Shown piece by piece: positions 1-12,200 of a DNA stretch of 64,000 bases. The notes under the pieces are model-generated. The model made no database searches, was not told the DNA's origin, and saw only the letters and a list, made by a program, of their open reading frames with translations. The stretch is from Ceratotherium simum simum. Taxonomy: Eukaryota; Chordata; Mammalia; Perissodactyla; Rhinocerotidae. Location of the stretch: assembly GCF_000283155.1 (NCBI RefSeq), contig NW_004454207.1, positions 12,086,577-12,150,576 on the forward strand, written 5' to 3'. Made by a program: the position numbers and the translations under genes. Positions within the stretch are counted from its first letter, which is position 1; each line of letters begins with the position of its first letter.

Positions 1-608
1 GTCCGCTTTCTTTGGTCTGTGGTCCCAGGGGTCATAGCAGTAGATCTGCAGAGTTGGCAGATCATTAAATAGTTTACAACTCCCCACCCAGCAGGGCGTG
101 GGTCGCCTTAGAGAATGGATGGAAAATATCCCCTTGCTATAATTGGGTTCAGCCCTGTGGCTTAACACCATCTTATTCGGCAATCTTTTTCTCTTGACAT
201 ATTTAGTAATCACTCTAAGGGAGATTTATTAGACTGTTCATGGGAACAAACAATGCACTAAATATTACACATATGCATGCTTTCAATACCACTCCTTTTC
301 TAGCCTATTCTGAATCTGTCCCCAAAGTCTTTCTTTTAACTCTTATCAAAACTCTCTCTTGTCTTTAAATTCCTCTTGGTTCTTCTCTCCTCCAAAATAA
401 CCTTTTATATTTTGGAATTTTTGTGTAGTTAAGAGTTCCTTTAATCAAAATTCATTGAGCCATGCTTAGAAAAGAATGGATGAAACCACACTCACAGTTT
501 AAAACCATTCAAGACATTTTGCTCATCATTAATCCCAAAACATCAAAACAAAAATTTAGCATATGATTAGAGTTTTGTGAAAATAGTCTCCTAGGTATCT
601 CTGTGAGA

Positions 609-610
<2 letters not shown>

Positions 611-646
<36 letters not shown>
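611..646. repeat. (GT)n microsatellite
   Basis: An uninterrupted GT run of about 18 units, followed by a short TATAT, lies in intron 1 of PTCHD4. It is likely polymorphic in length. Confidence 0.95.
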
Positions 647-650
<4 letters not shown>

Positions 651-1351
651 CAAGGAAAGAACTCAAAATATTTCAGTCAAATGTGATACAGTGAAGTGTT
701 TCCTGAACCTGAGAGTTGGTGCCCATGAGGAGATTTGGGGGAGGGAGCCCTGAGAATTAGGATTAACGACTCATGCTCTGGGCTAACTAAAGGACTCTGA
801 CAGCTGGTGCACCTCAGACATTTTCAAAAAGCATAATAAATATCCCACTCACCCTGGCACATGCACAGCAAAATGTCTTAGCAAATAATCCATCTAGGGC
901 AGATTTAAGAGAAAATATATCAGGGTCATGGAGACGCTCAGAAGGTTATGAGTTATAATGGCACAGCCACAGTATGGCAACTCTGGATGTTAAGCTTTAT
1001 TCCCTTTAGGCACGAAATGTTCTACTTCATTCATCAGATATGCAATGATGGCTATCTCTGCTCTTGGGAGAGCCCACTCAGTGCTAGGCACGGTCCTAAA
1101 TGCACTCATTTACTTAACACTCAACTACATGTCAACCATTGGTCTCATTCTGCAGACTGGCCGTATTTCACAGAGATAAGGCCTTATTTTTCCCACCTTA
1201 CACTGTAGATTACATATACTCCTACATATCTGAACTTGAGCACTTGTGATTTTTTAGGGGTGGGGCAGTAAAAGCACAAGTTCAGGAATTAGCTGCTAGC
1301 AAGAACCTTCCTTCAGCTGCTGGCATTGCCAGCCTAGAGGTGTAGGGTGAG

Positions 1352-1585
1352 GGGCTAGGAGCATAGGTTCTGGAGTCAGACTGCCTAGTATAGTCCAGCT
1401 CTCTCTCTCCCTATGTGTGTGACCTTGGGCAAGTGACTTGGCTTCTCTGTGTCTCAGTTTCCTCATCTGTAAAATAAGGCTGGTACTTGTACCTACTTCA
1501 TAGTTTCTTGTAAGGATTAAATGAATGAATCTGTATAAAGGGCCTAGAACTGTGCCCGGCATGTAGTCGGGGCTGTTACATGAGT
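1352..1585 (+). repeat. MIR SINE
   Basis: This is an old tRNA-derived SINE of the MIR family. It shows the family landmarks in order: a CTGGAGTCAGACTGCC-type start, GTGTGACCTTGGGCAAGT, CTCAGTTTCCTCATCTGTAA, AAGGATTAAATGA and the AGAACTGTGCC-type 3' end. It is in sense orientation within intron 1. Confidence 0.9.
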
Positions 1586-2033
1586 GCTTGTATTCCCATG
1601 TGCACTTCGATCGCAGGCATACAGAACCCGGGCATGGCAAATTTGACTTAGGGCGAGGTATGTGGAATAAATCGCACTGTACTCCTTTAGCATGATTACC
1701 ATGTATCCCAGCCAGGCTCTTGCAGTTACAGCTCCCTTCCCACATAAGCAGATGAGGAAAGCCAGAGAATACGAGGGCCCTCAAGGTGAACCTCTTGTCT
1801 TTTACAGCACAGAGTGATTGAATTGGATGGAAATCATTTAGCTGCCCTACAAATTGGCAACAAGGGATGGGCCTGCAGAGGGCCTCTGCACTCGGAATTG
1901 CACCTTAGTTCACTTTTTACATTACATTTTTAGGAGGGAGAGTGAATGGTGGACCTATATAAGATTTTCAGACATTTATAGACCAACTGAGTCACAAATA
2001 ACCCAACATCTGGAAATAATGTTGGTACTTTAA

Positions 2034-2223
2034 CCCAGAGCTTCTCAAACTTGAGGTATGTCAGAATCCCCTGGCGGGCTTGTGAAAACCCAGACTCCTA
2101 GGCCCCACCCCAGAGATTCTGATTTACCAGGTCTGAGGTGGGACCTGAGAATTTTCATTTCTGACAAGTTCCCAGATTGTGCTGATGCTGCTGGTCCAGG
2201 GACCACACTGTGAGGACCACTAG
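2034..2223 (+). mobile_element. MER20 (hAT-Charlie nonautonomous DNA transposon)
   Basis: The copy is near full length. It starts with TTCTCAAACTTG and carries GGCCCCACCCCAGAGATTCT, GGTCTGAGGTGGGACCTGAG and GATGCTGCTGGTCC. It ends in a GACCACACTGTGAGGACCAC-type terminus that is the inverted counterpart of the start. It lies only about 200 bases upstream of the PTCHD4 exon. No 8-base target duplication is still recognisable. Confidence 0.85.
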
Positions 2224-2420
2224 TCAAATGTGTGTTTTGCATCCTTACTATCCATTTCTGACGTAAGGTTATAACATTTAATTTGAACTCTTTAGCTTAG
2301 AGATGGCATGAGTGACCCTCTCCCTCCAAAAAATAGAGATATTTGAATCCACAGAGCTAATGTCACTTTTTAATGTCTTATTTTTGGTAATAAACACTGA
2401 CTTTCATTTTTTCCCCATAG

Positions 2421-3152
<732 letters not shown>

Positions 3153-3355
3153 TAGCCATCTAACAACTTTGTTTCATTTATAGTGTCTTCCTCTTGCCCA
3201 GAAGTCCTGGGACCAATTCTGTAAATTGCTAGTGGTCAGCAGGAAGCAACCTCATCTGGTGAATGTGCCAGAAGTCCAAAGTCCTTGGTTCCAGCTCTGG
3301 TTCTCCATCAAGTAGCTGTGTGGTATTCAGATATTAATCTTCTCTGTGCACCAGT

Positions 3356-3790
3356 GTCTTAGGTTGGGCTTTCCCAGAAGCCGACCTTGAGACAAGGATT
3401 TAGATACAAGTAGTTTATTTGGGAGGTGAGCTCAGGAATCTCCAGTATGGGAGTGAGGACATGAGACAGGGAAGGAAGACAATTCCTGGGATGTTAATGA
3501 GCAGGTTACTGCTGTGGGCACCTGCGGCTCAATCCCACTAGGGACCTTTGGGAGACCTTGTAGAACACTCCTCAGAGAGGTCCTCCTTGAGGGGTGAGGA
3601 AGCTGGAGGCTGAGCTTTGTCCCCAGAAACCCTGTGTATGATTCATTGAGGGATCTCCTCAGGGTCATTAACTCCCCAGAACTTCCCAGGGAAGACTGAG
3701 CACGTTCCTGCAGCTAGAGAAATCCCTCAGGTTACTGGTCTTTGTAGTTAGAAGCCTTCAGTGAGCTCAAGAATGGTGAATGGGAGGACA
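3356..3790 (+). repeat. Ancient interspersed repeat, family unresolved (copy A)
   Basis: This segment aligns by eye over roughly 430 bases with 29241-29665. Both start GTCTTAGG(T/C)TGGG. They share AGTTTATT, GGGAAGGAAGACAAT, CAGGTTACT, ATCCCACT and GAGGAAGCTGGAG in the same order, and end near AATGGTGA. It looks like an old LTR-type or MaLR-like element, but I do not recognise the family with certainty. Confidence 0.7.
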
Positions 3791-4384
3791 CATGGGTCGG
3801 ACCCTGATAGCAACTGTTACCCTCAGTTTCCCTACCCAATGTGTAGAGTGGATGTGAACATCACACAAAAGGACATGATAAATGTACAAGAACTTTGAAA
3901 GCAAAAACTGAGACATAAACAGGAAGGTAACTTTCTTCCTGTCCCTGCTATGAACTCAGGAGAATGTTTTTAAATGGTAGTGTGAGAATCCCACTGTATT
4001 CTCTGTTGGGGGCTGCAAGAATTTCCTGATAGATATAATGGTCCAAACAAAGCCATAGTAGTCACAATATAACCTCAGTTTCTCTGTCCATCTGGTATTG
4101 AAGATGGCATGCCTAGCAAACCTCATGGCAGGGTTCTTGCTGGCCAAGGATTCAAACGGTTAGCTTTCCCCCTTTTCTGTGGCAACTTCTCATCAATTCC
4201 TTTAGCAAAATTAAAATGTCATTTGGAATCAGATACTGACATGACAAATGAAGTGGCATTTTTTGTTGACTGAGAAATAAGTGTGGTTGAGTTCATTAGT
4301 ATGCCTTATTCCCTGTTTGGGGGTAGTAGAAAAGAACAGAATTTACTCGGGAAATATCAGCTGCATTATGGTTAGATGATAAGC

Positions 4385-4700
4385 AGGGCTGGCGGGGCTG
4401 CAAGGCCGCAGAATTACATGCCGCCCTGATGCTCTGCGGCCTGCGGGAATTTAGACCTAGGCAATAAACATATACTGGTAGCTTTTGTGGAAAATCTGGG
4501 GCACTATGCGGAGAGTGAGCAAGCTGCGAATTTACCAGATCAGTTTACTCATCGCTGCCGAACACAACAGAGAGGGAGGCTGCTGTACTTCCTCCTGAAT
4601 TCAATCTGTTAAGAAGGCAGCATAACTTGCCTCTTTGAAATAACCCCAAGACGACGTGGGTCGGTTGTGGAATACAGGGCGGTTCCTTGAAGAGTGAGTA
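4385..4700. promoter_or_regulatory. CpG-retaining unique block in intron 2 (candidate conserved element)
   Basis: The block is more GC-rich than its surroundings and keeps many CpGs (GGCGGGG, GGCCGC, GCCGCC, TGCGGCC, ATGCGG, ATCGCTGCCG, GACGACG). The flanks are AT-rich with few CpGs. It shows no repeat signature and no long open frame. At 4404-4412 and 4433-4441 it carries a perfect 9-base inverted repeat. An enhancer or other constrained element is an inference from composition only. Confidence 0.35.
4404..4441. repeat. Short perfect hairpin (9-base stem, 20-base loop)
   Basis: The arms GGCCGCAGA (4404-4412) and TCTGCGGCC (4433-4441) are exact reverse complements. Pairing extends into flanking GCA/TGC through a one-base bulge. 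The stem is too short for a microRNA precursor. Confidence 0.75.
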
Positions 4701-4994
4701 AGGACTGGGTATTAGTAGCTTCCACGGAGGCTTGAGTCAAGATTTAAATTAAGATGTTTTGCTCATGATTAGTCACATGCTTGGGGTTTTTTTTCAGCTT
4801 TTCATTTTAAAAATACAGTGTTTTTTGTTGTGATTGTTTTTGTGTGAGGAAGATAAACAGGAATAAGAAAAGGGTGGGGAACTGAAGGGAGATAGTAAGG
4901 TTTTTAAGGTGAGGGAAAAAGGATGTCAGAGCTAGAAAAATGACTATCATTCCTGGTTTTATGACACTCTAAGTAGTTACCAGTGAGCTCAAAG

Positions 4995-5262
4995 TATGAT
5001 AAAATATTTAAAACTTCCTAAAAACTAATTGTGTTAAGTAAAATAAAATTACAATATTTAGAGCTTCTTAAAATTAATAAAATAAAATAAAATAGTAATA
5101 TTCAAAACTTCTTAAAATTAATTTCACTAAAAATCAATTTCACTAAGTAAAATGAAAGTAATTATTCAAAACTTCTTTAATTTTATTAAGTAAAATAAAT
5201 TACATTTAAAATTTCTTAAAACTTATTTTTGTACTTTTTAAAGAAGTTTTAAATATTGTAAG
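4995..5262. repeat. Degenerate AT-rich tandem array ending in an inverted unit
   Basis: About five diverged units of ~40-65 bases repeat the theme ATATTCAAAACTTCTTAAAA followed by TTAAGTAAAATAAA. The unit starts fall near 5003, 5055, 5098, 5164 and 5212. The final part (5238-5260) runs in the opposite orientation: TTAAAGAAGTTTT at 5238-5250 is the exact reverse complement of AAAACTTCTTTAA at 5168-5180. No coding potential. Confidence 0.65.
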
Positions 5263-6080
5263 TAAGTCAACACAGAAAGGAATATACCAGATAGTATTGG
5301 TGCAGGGAAGGACGTAAGCAACGGAAAGATGCTGTTAGCAGGGGAGTGTCTTTAGAAAACAAATCCAGAAATAGTAGTGCCACAACTCCACAGAGACCGA
5401 GTACCACTGACCTTGACGTCAGAGTTGAATTCAGAAAAATCTGGCATTTATGGTGAAAGAGACCAGGCATTGCAGGTGCCCAGTACTCCCTTGCTTGCAA
5501 TTTGTGAGGAATGTTCCATGCATTGAGTTGATGGCAGTTTTCCCTGCTGACAGTCGGTATGCAACCTTTCTGTACATTTTCAGCCCAAAGAGATCTCAAA
5601 TTACTTAGTCACAATATGAAAGGAAGCTACGCATTTTAGTAGCTGAGGCCCATTTGCGATAAATACTTTGCACCATGTAATGGGTGCTTAATACGCTTAT
5701 AACGCCAACAGTGCCTGGATTTAGGATGGTTGCCCTTCTGTATTTCTCAGATAAACTCTTCATTCTCAGAGTCTGATTGTAAAATGAAATATAAGCAAGA
5801 GCACGTTCGTAAATGTTTCATTCAGGGCCAAAGTTTAATTCTGGTTTTTTGATGACCAGTCCTAAAATGCCAATAAATATTTCAAATGACCAAGAAGAAA
5901 TGCAGTGCTAAGGGTTTTGTACTATGAGTCAATAAACTGTCCAGTTTTTAAATTTGCCTGTCTATAACATAAAATGGCTATGCTTAAACTAAGCAGATTT
6001 AAGCAAAACTTCTTGATTTTCTATGTTATATAAATGCAATATCAAATAAAAATTTTAAAATATATGGCATCATTTAGAAG
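5263..6080. other. Unique intronic DNA, nothing recognised
   Basis: Unique-looking intronic sequence with no repeat landmark, no splice-bounded coding segment and no RNA gene that I can see. The open frame on the - strand at 5267-5599 has no family resemblance. Confidence 0.5.
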
Positions 6081-6085
6081 GAAAG

Positions 6086-6158
6086 TACACCTGAAATTTT
6101 TACAATGTTATAAACCAATGTTACTGCAATAAACAAAAAATTAAAAAAAAAAAAAAAG
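6086..6158 (+). mobile_element. L1 3' terminus with poly(A) tail
   Basis: A short L1 remnant in sense orientation. It consists of the perissodactyl-type 3' end (TACACCTGAAA, then ATGTTATAAACCAATGTTAC, then GCAATAAA) followed by an A-rich tail. A near-identical segment occurs in the opposite orientation at 7838-7990. Confidence 0.75.
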
Positions 6159-7837
6159 AAGGAAAACTATCTTAGAAAAAGTCCCTAATGCGACGTTTCC
6201 TTGGCCAACAATAGGTCTATAATGTGATAAACATTATAGATTTAAAATTCAACAAACTAAACATTCTCAGCGTGATGCCGGTCACATAAGGCCAGATCCA
6301 GCCAAATGCCAAAATGGCAGTAGATTTAGAATGGAAAATTTTAAGACCACGTGTGTCAAGCAATATTAACCTGACAAAATTCCAGAATAGGAAAGAATTT
6401 GGATAAACTCTGGGAGTTCACCATAATGGGATGTGACTGTGTGTTTCTAGCCAAGATGATACGTGACATCTCTGGCAATAAGAATATATCCTACACAGAT
6501 GAATCATTTTGGCAATGATGTAAGCATAGATACATCATGATTTAGAATGTTTTTAATCAGTGTCATACATATTAGACAATCCCACTTTTGCCAAAACCCC
6601 TGTCCATATGAGTCAGATCAGCTTATTTAGAGCTGAAATCCTTAAAGGTCTACAGTATTATAAATGGTCATTGACATTTTTTAGTTACTATAATTTGGAG
6701 AAGAGTTTATTTCATCCATATCATTTATGCATAAAGTAATGTCCTTTCTTTTCAAACTATATTGATATCAGGTATTGAGGTACTTGAACTGCCATTTGTA
6801 AACATATGATACTCATCATTTTAATCCATTATGGAATTTCCTTTATAAGGATGAGCATTTATACCATTGTCCTACAGTTGGGTATGATTTAAAAAATTGG
6901 CATAGGTTTTGTACATGCAAGCTCTCTTTACAAGCTTAATATTTCCACAGCTTTGCTGATCAGACATAAATCAGGAAAGGAATGGAATGCTGGAGAATAT
7001 AGAAGGGAACAGAAGGAAGGTTTTCTTCCTTCTTCATCTGGAAGGTTTGTTGCTTCATGTACATTCTGACCAGCTAAAAGGGGAGAATTGAAGTTGTGGT
7101 GAAAGATAGTTTGGATATTAGTTTATATGTGGTAATCTAGTTTATAAGGGCTGCTTTGCATTTATCAAGATACAAGAGCCTCAGAGATCGGATGAGATGA
7201 AAAAATATTCTTCAAGCCATTTCAAATGTTTGGGATTTTGAGAAGGTCAAATGTCAATCCAGGGTGCCCTCTTCCTTCTGAATTATCCAGCCAGGCCACT
7301 CAAATTCAAGGATAGGAAAGGAAGAGAGGATGTGATTAAGTGCTAGGAGGAGAACAATAGCAAGGAAGTTTGGCTTCTTTCAGGTATATATTCTAAGATT
7401 ATCTATATTTAGCAGAAACTAGATCAGGTTCAGTTCTCCAAGAATTTGTTATCATTTGATGCCACCTGGAATATGATGCAGTATATGGAGTTTAGGCTTA
7501 TAAAGGGGTAAAAGTTCTTGTACAAGAAAATTTAGTTCTGAGAAATTGGAACTCAATTATTTCTGCTCTAAACTTAAGCAAACAAGAAAGGTTTTGCTTT
7601 CCTGATGAGTATTCTGGTATATTTCTAAATTCATGAGAAACATGGGGGGAAAAATCAGCCAGACAATAATAAAGTTTAAACCATATGAAATTGCCAATAT
7701 TCAACCATTTTTGACCTAGAAAATTGGTACCAATATCCGACCATTTTGAACTACAAAAGCAGTAATTTCTTTTGTTTGGCAGGAGATTTTATTTTTTATT
7801 ATTTTATTTATTTTTTTTACAAGCCTATTGTTTAGTT

Positions 7838-7990
7838 CTTTATTTATTTATTTATTTTAATTTTTTGTTTATTGCAGTAACATTGGTTTATAACATTGTA
7901 TAAATTTCAGGTGTACATCTTATGGTTCAACCTAATACGTTATTGTAGAAGTCCATTATTTGCAACAGTATGATAATCTACATGATGGAG
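7838..7990 (-). mobile_element. L1 3' terminus, antisense
   Basis: On the - strand the same L1 3' end as at 6086-6158 is read: TACACCTGAAATTTATACAA, ATAAACCAATGTTACTGC, AATAAACAAAAAATT, then a (TAAA)n tail (seen on + as TTTATTTATTTATT around 7838-7860). It is a 5'-truncated insertion. Confidence 0.75.
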
Positions 7991-8852
7991 TAGAAGTATG
8001 TTAGAGTCTTGTGGAAATATTCTGCTTAGATATAAATCACTAATAGGTTTAGTAGTTTCTAGGAAAAAAACTGGTTTATACGGGTTTTGTTGTTCTCTTT
8101 TTTTTTATATCTGATTTAAACTGAGAGTAATTCCATACAATATTTTCAAAGTTTTTTTCCTGAATATCTTTATTGTAATGGTCTATGGTCATTGTGGGAC
8201 TAATTTACAAGGAGATTGTGTAATCTAGTTTTGTGGATAGTTCTCACCCTTTTATTCTTATGCCCCACCAATCATATTACAGTAAGGGGTTGGTGGGGAG
8301 AAATAGGTTTGGGGAGACAGAACAAGACACGTTTATTCTATTCTTAACCATAAAAGAAGACAAGAACAAGACTGGGGGTGCAGGTCCAGGAAGGCAGAGC
8401 TCGGTTAGGCAGAGGGATGCAAGGGCGCATCCTCTTTGACCCAGGTCTCCTGGGTATCCTCTGGGTGGTCAAGCCACCTAGTCTAGGGAATGGGGGAGTG
8501 GCAGATTTCATGAAGGTCAGGCAGCAGGAGGCAACATCAGGACACTGACGTGGTAAAAATAGACCATGAGGAGAAACACCTAGTTTGGTGTTGCATTTGG
8601 ACTAGCACCTCAGAAAGTCACTGCCGGGGCCGGATAGTCTTGACCAGATGGGTCTACAGGAGCTCACAATGCAAGCGGATTCATAGTCATTGTCAAGGAA
8701 ATCCTGCACTTCACCTAGGCTACTGCAGCCAGGAACCAAAATGTAGGAACCTAAAAGAGGGATTCTAGCCCCTTCTCTGCATTGATTGATGTAGCAGCAT
8801 AAGCATTTCTCTTCCTCACCAGTAAAATAAATTTCATATCAGCCTACTATTC

Positions 8853-9250
8853 ATTGTGTGTGTGTGAGCATGTGTATGTGTGTATAACCTGGGTGCATGA
8901 TACATATTATATATCACCTTACCTATATTATATATCATATGTAATATGACATATTATGCAGTAAGTTCATGTTGTATATATAGGTGTGTTTTATGTGTTT
9001 ATAACATATGTAGTGTATATCATTTGAATGTTTGAATATAAATACTATATATTTCTTTATATATTATATAGTATGTATTCACACATTTTATATGTAAATA
9101 TATAAAATATGTTTGAATAGGATATGTCATATATACATATATTTATATATTACATATGTCTTCTATGTGAAAAGATCTTACACAGTGACCATAGTATATA
9201 TTATAGGTCACATTTGTACACTCATTTTATATAGCGCACACACACACAGT
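8853..9250. repeat. TG/TA low-complexity tract
   Basis: A short imperfect TG run (8853-8886) is followed by ~350 bases of strongly AT-biased sequence full of TATAT and ATATAC steps, ending with CACACACACA near 9240. It looks like a degraded microsatellite. The unique-looking 8230-8770 just before it has no family that I recognise. Confidence 0.7.
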
Positions 9251-12200
9251 ATCTAAACACTTTATCTTTAAGCAAGGAAGAGCTATTAGCAAATTCATTT
9301 CTTCGACTCTTATTTGCAGCTCTCTAGTGAAGGAAAATCATTTCTCAGATTAAAACCCAATGCTGTGATTAGAATTACCAGAATGTGACAGGTCTCTGGT
9401 AGAAAGAATAAGATGTGTATATTCGCCATGATGTGGGCATCCGTGTTAACTTAAGCAGAGTACACCTTTCCTCTCACTCTTAACTGTGAGACAAAACAGG
9501 CCATGATAAACCAAACAATTCAGCATAGAAAGTAAATGTTTATAACTGCCAAAGTGTAAATGTAACCCAATTAATGAACTTCTCCCTGAAAATAGATGTT
9601 ACTCAACCCAGACACATATACACTTTAAATTTCTTCTCAAAAAAACAAAAATCATGAATTTATGTGAATGTCACTGAAAGAAAAACATTTTATAAACATG
9701 AGCTACTTAGTGAAGCTTGTCTAAGAATAAAATATATTTTAAGCAGATTTTGCTCATGCATTCATTATACTCTATGGATTTTCTAGAAGAATGTAGTAAT
9801 TATATTTCCATATATGAAATTTGGCACTGCCCAGGCATGCTATAAATGGCTTCATTGTCTTCTGATATTAAATGTTTTCACATTGAAACTGAACGATCAT
9901 CCATCAGCAAGCCATCCCATTTCACCTCCTCATCTTCTCAGCTCTTCCTTACTTTTAGGAACTCAGGATGAGGAAATCCTGCTAGTATGAAAAGGATTAA
10001 AATGTGAGGAGCGCCCAAAGGCCTTTGTACTGTGGCTGTGTGTGCTGGGGAAGGTGGGAGAATCTGTATCTAAAGAAAAATCTGCCTTACAAAATCCAAC
10101 TGTACAAAGTAGATCAATTTGCTTGTGATTATTCATTGACAAAAAAATAAACAAATCACCCAGACTGCCTCTGGGAGCAAAACCATTAAATACATTTAAA
10201 ATATGGTTCACTTTATGAACAACTTTCCAGAAGTATATCTACTGGGTAAAGTTAGGTTAACTCTCAACTATTCGTTAATGGATTCCTACGTTAGTGGGTT
10301 ATAAACAACCCTGAAGACTTTGGTCAGGCCCCAGAAAAGGGTCTGAGTGAGAGTGAGATTTAATCTGTGAGTGTCCTTGTGACTCACCCTAAGTGACTAG
10401 AGGATTAGCCAGTTGAGGTTTTTCCACTATTAGTGTTATTTATCATCTGTACTGCTTTTTCTCTTCATTGGCTCCAAAGCCTAAAAGTTAACTGCACATA
10501 AAGACATAAAATTCTTTGGAAAAGAAGAAAAATTATTAGCCTAAATCCTTTAGTATTTGATTTTACTAGATGACAATCCCAAAGTCTACTGCTAATAAAA
10601 TTTGAATTGCACTCCTGGTACAAATCGTGTCTGAACATTGGTGAAGAGCTCTACTGTCCTTATCCCAGGGCCTGGCTAAAAGCCTGCATTGCCTCAACGC
10701 ATTCACTCATGAATAATTAGAACTTGGACCTGTGTGTGTGTCTTGACACATGCTGATAGGCATGTAACTATACAGACATGCAATGAACCAAAATAGAAAC
10801 AAACATCTTGACTGTGCTTTTAAAAGACAAGTGAATACTTTAAAAGCTTCTTTATCTTCAGAATTTGATAGAATCAGTAAGTGTTGTTTAACAGCTCCCT
10901 TTGGCAATTTTTCAGCCTTAAATACTGTTACTGTAAGAGGGAGAATGGCCTGGGATATTGGTCGGTCCCTGGCATGCTCACTATGATGCAGTCTTTTATT
11001 TCCAAGTCTCGGGCTGTGGACCAATGTTGAGCCCTGGCTCCCATTACCACCTCAGGGCCTCTGGTCATCAAGGGCTAAATCTGTATGGAACTTCATGTTT
11101 AGATAGTTCCCCACATGAGTGCTCCTACCAGGGAGTCCTCAAGAACAGGCTTGGAACATTGGAGATAGAAAATGGTCCCATACCAAAGTGATGCTTTGTG
11201 CCAATGACATAGGCCCCTTGGTCAGATTTAATAGAGAAGTTTATAGAGCTCCGACATCACAGAGAAAATTTTAAAACTGGAGCACAAAGCAAACTGCAAT
11301 ACTTTTGCTTTTAAGGCACCTTTTAAACATGAGGGAAACAATAGCCAAACCTCTGAAAAGTATCTTCAGTCCACATGTGGTATCTGTTTGCCTACATCTG
11401 TAGGATTTGGTCTCAGAGTCCCGCTTGCTGGACCCGAGCCCCAGAGTTAGAGCAAAGGATGATGGTGATGCTAAAGAAGGGAGACACCAACTGAGAAAAG
11501 AAAGTGGAGAGGAACAGAACCTACCTAAATTTTTCTTCCCTATCTTTCCTTGATTTCCATTGGCCCAGTTTCTGAAGTGGGTATAAAAGATAAGGCCAGG
11601 GCTGGAGGAAAAAGTGTGAAGGAGCTGATCTCTGTGAAATCCACCTACATATGATTTTCTCTTCACTGCATCCCCATCTCTATTCTCTGTCCCATTCCCC
11701 AGACCTAAGGGAAGCTGCTTCAGTAGACCACTGTCCCAGAGGGGTGTGCATTTAAAAGGATACCCTTGAAAGCCAAAACCAAAGGGACTCCGGCTATAAT
11801 TATGGGCAGAGCAGGCATCCCAGGGGGCAGGGCATTCCTCATGTCCTAAGGCTCTTGGAATATGTCTCCCCTTGAGTCCAGGCCAGGAAACAGGGGCCCC
11901 ACAGTTCAGCTCTCCTTTAGGTAACAGACAACCTCTTCAACATAAATACCCAGCTGTGAATCAAGTCTAGTGCCAGCTAGGCACTCCAGGCTGTTAATCC
12001 CTGGGAGGCACCCACAGCTGTGTTGGCATACATCCCTCCCTTGATTGACTGGGCTTCAGGAAGGAGGCCCAGTTATGGTGTAATCAGTTGTCCTTGAAAT
12101 CCAAAGAGCTCTTCAAAGACACTGCACAACTCCAGTTTGGGGTTTAGGGTATAGGCATCTGTTAGAGAGGTGTAGCTTGAGAAACAAGAATCTGGCCTAT

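Larger units (their letters stand above)
1..2420 (+). other. PTCHD4: PTCHD4 intron 1 (3' part)
   Basis: This is the 3' end of the intron that precedes the first PTCHD4 exon in the window. It ends in a pyrimidine-rich tract and an AG acceptor at 2419-2420. An in-frame TAG at 2418-2420 shows that the reading frame cannot extend upstream, so 2421 is a true splice boundary and not a start codon. The intron holds a GT microsatellite, a MIR and a MER20 (listed separately). I see no gene or recognisable repeat in 1-600 or 650-1350. A short open frame at 948-1208 has no features of a real protein. Confidence 0.8.

Noticed and set aside
4404..4441. Possible microRNA hairpin
   Set aside because: The paired stem is only 9 bases plus a bulge, far shorter than a microRNA precursor.
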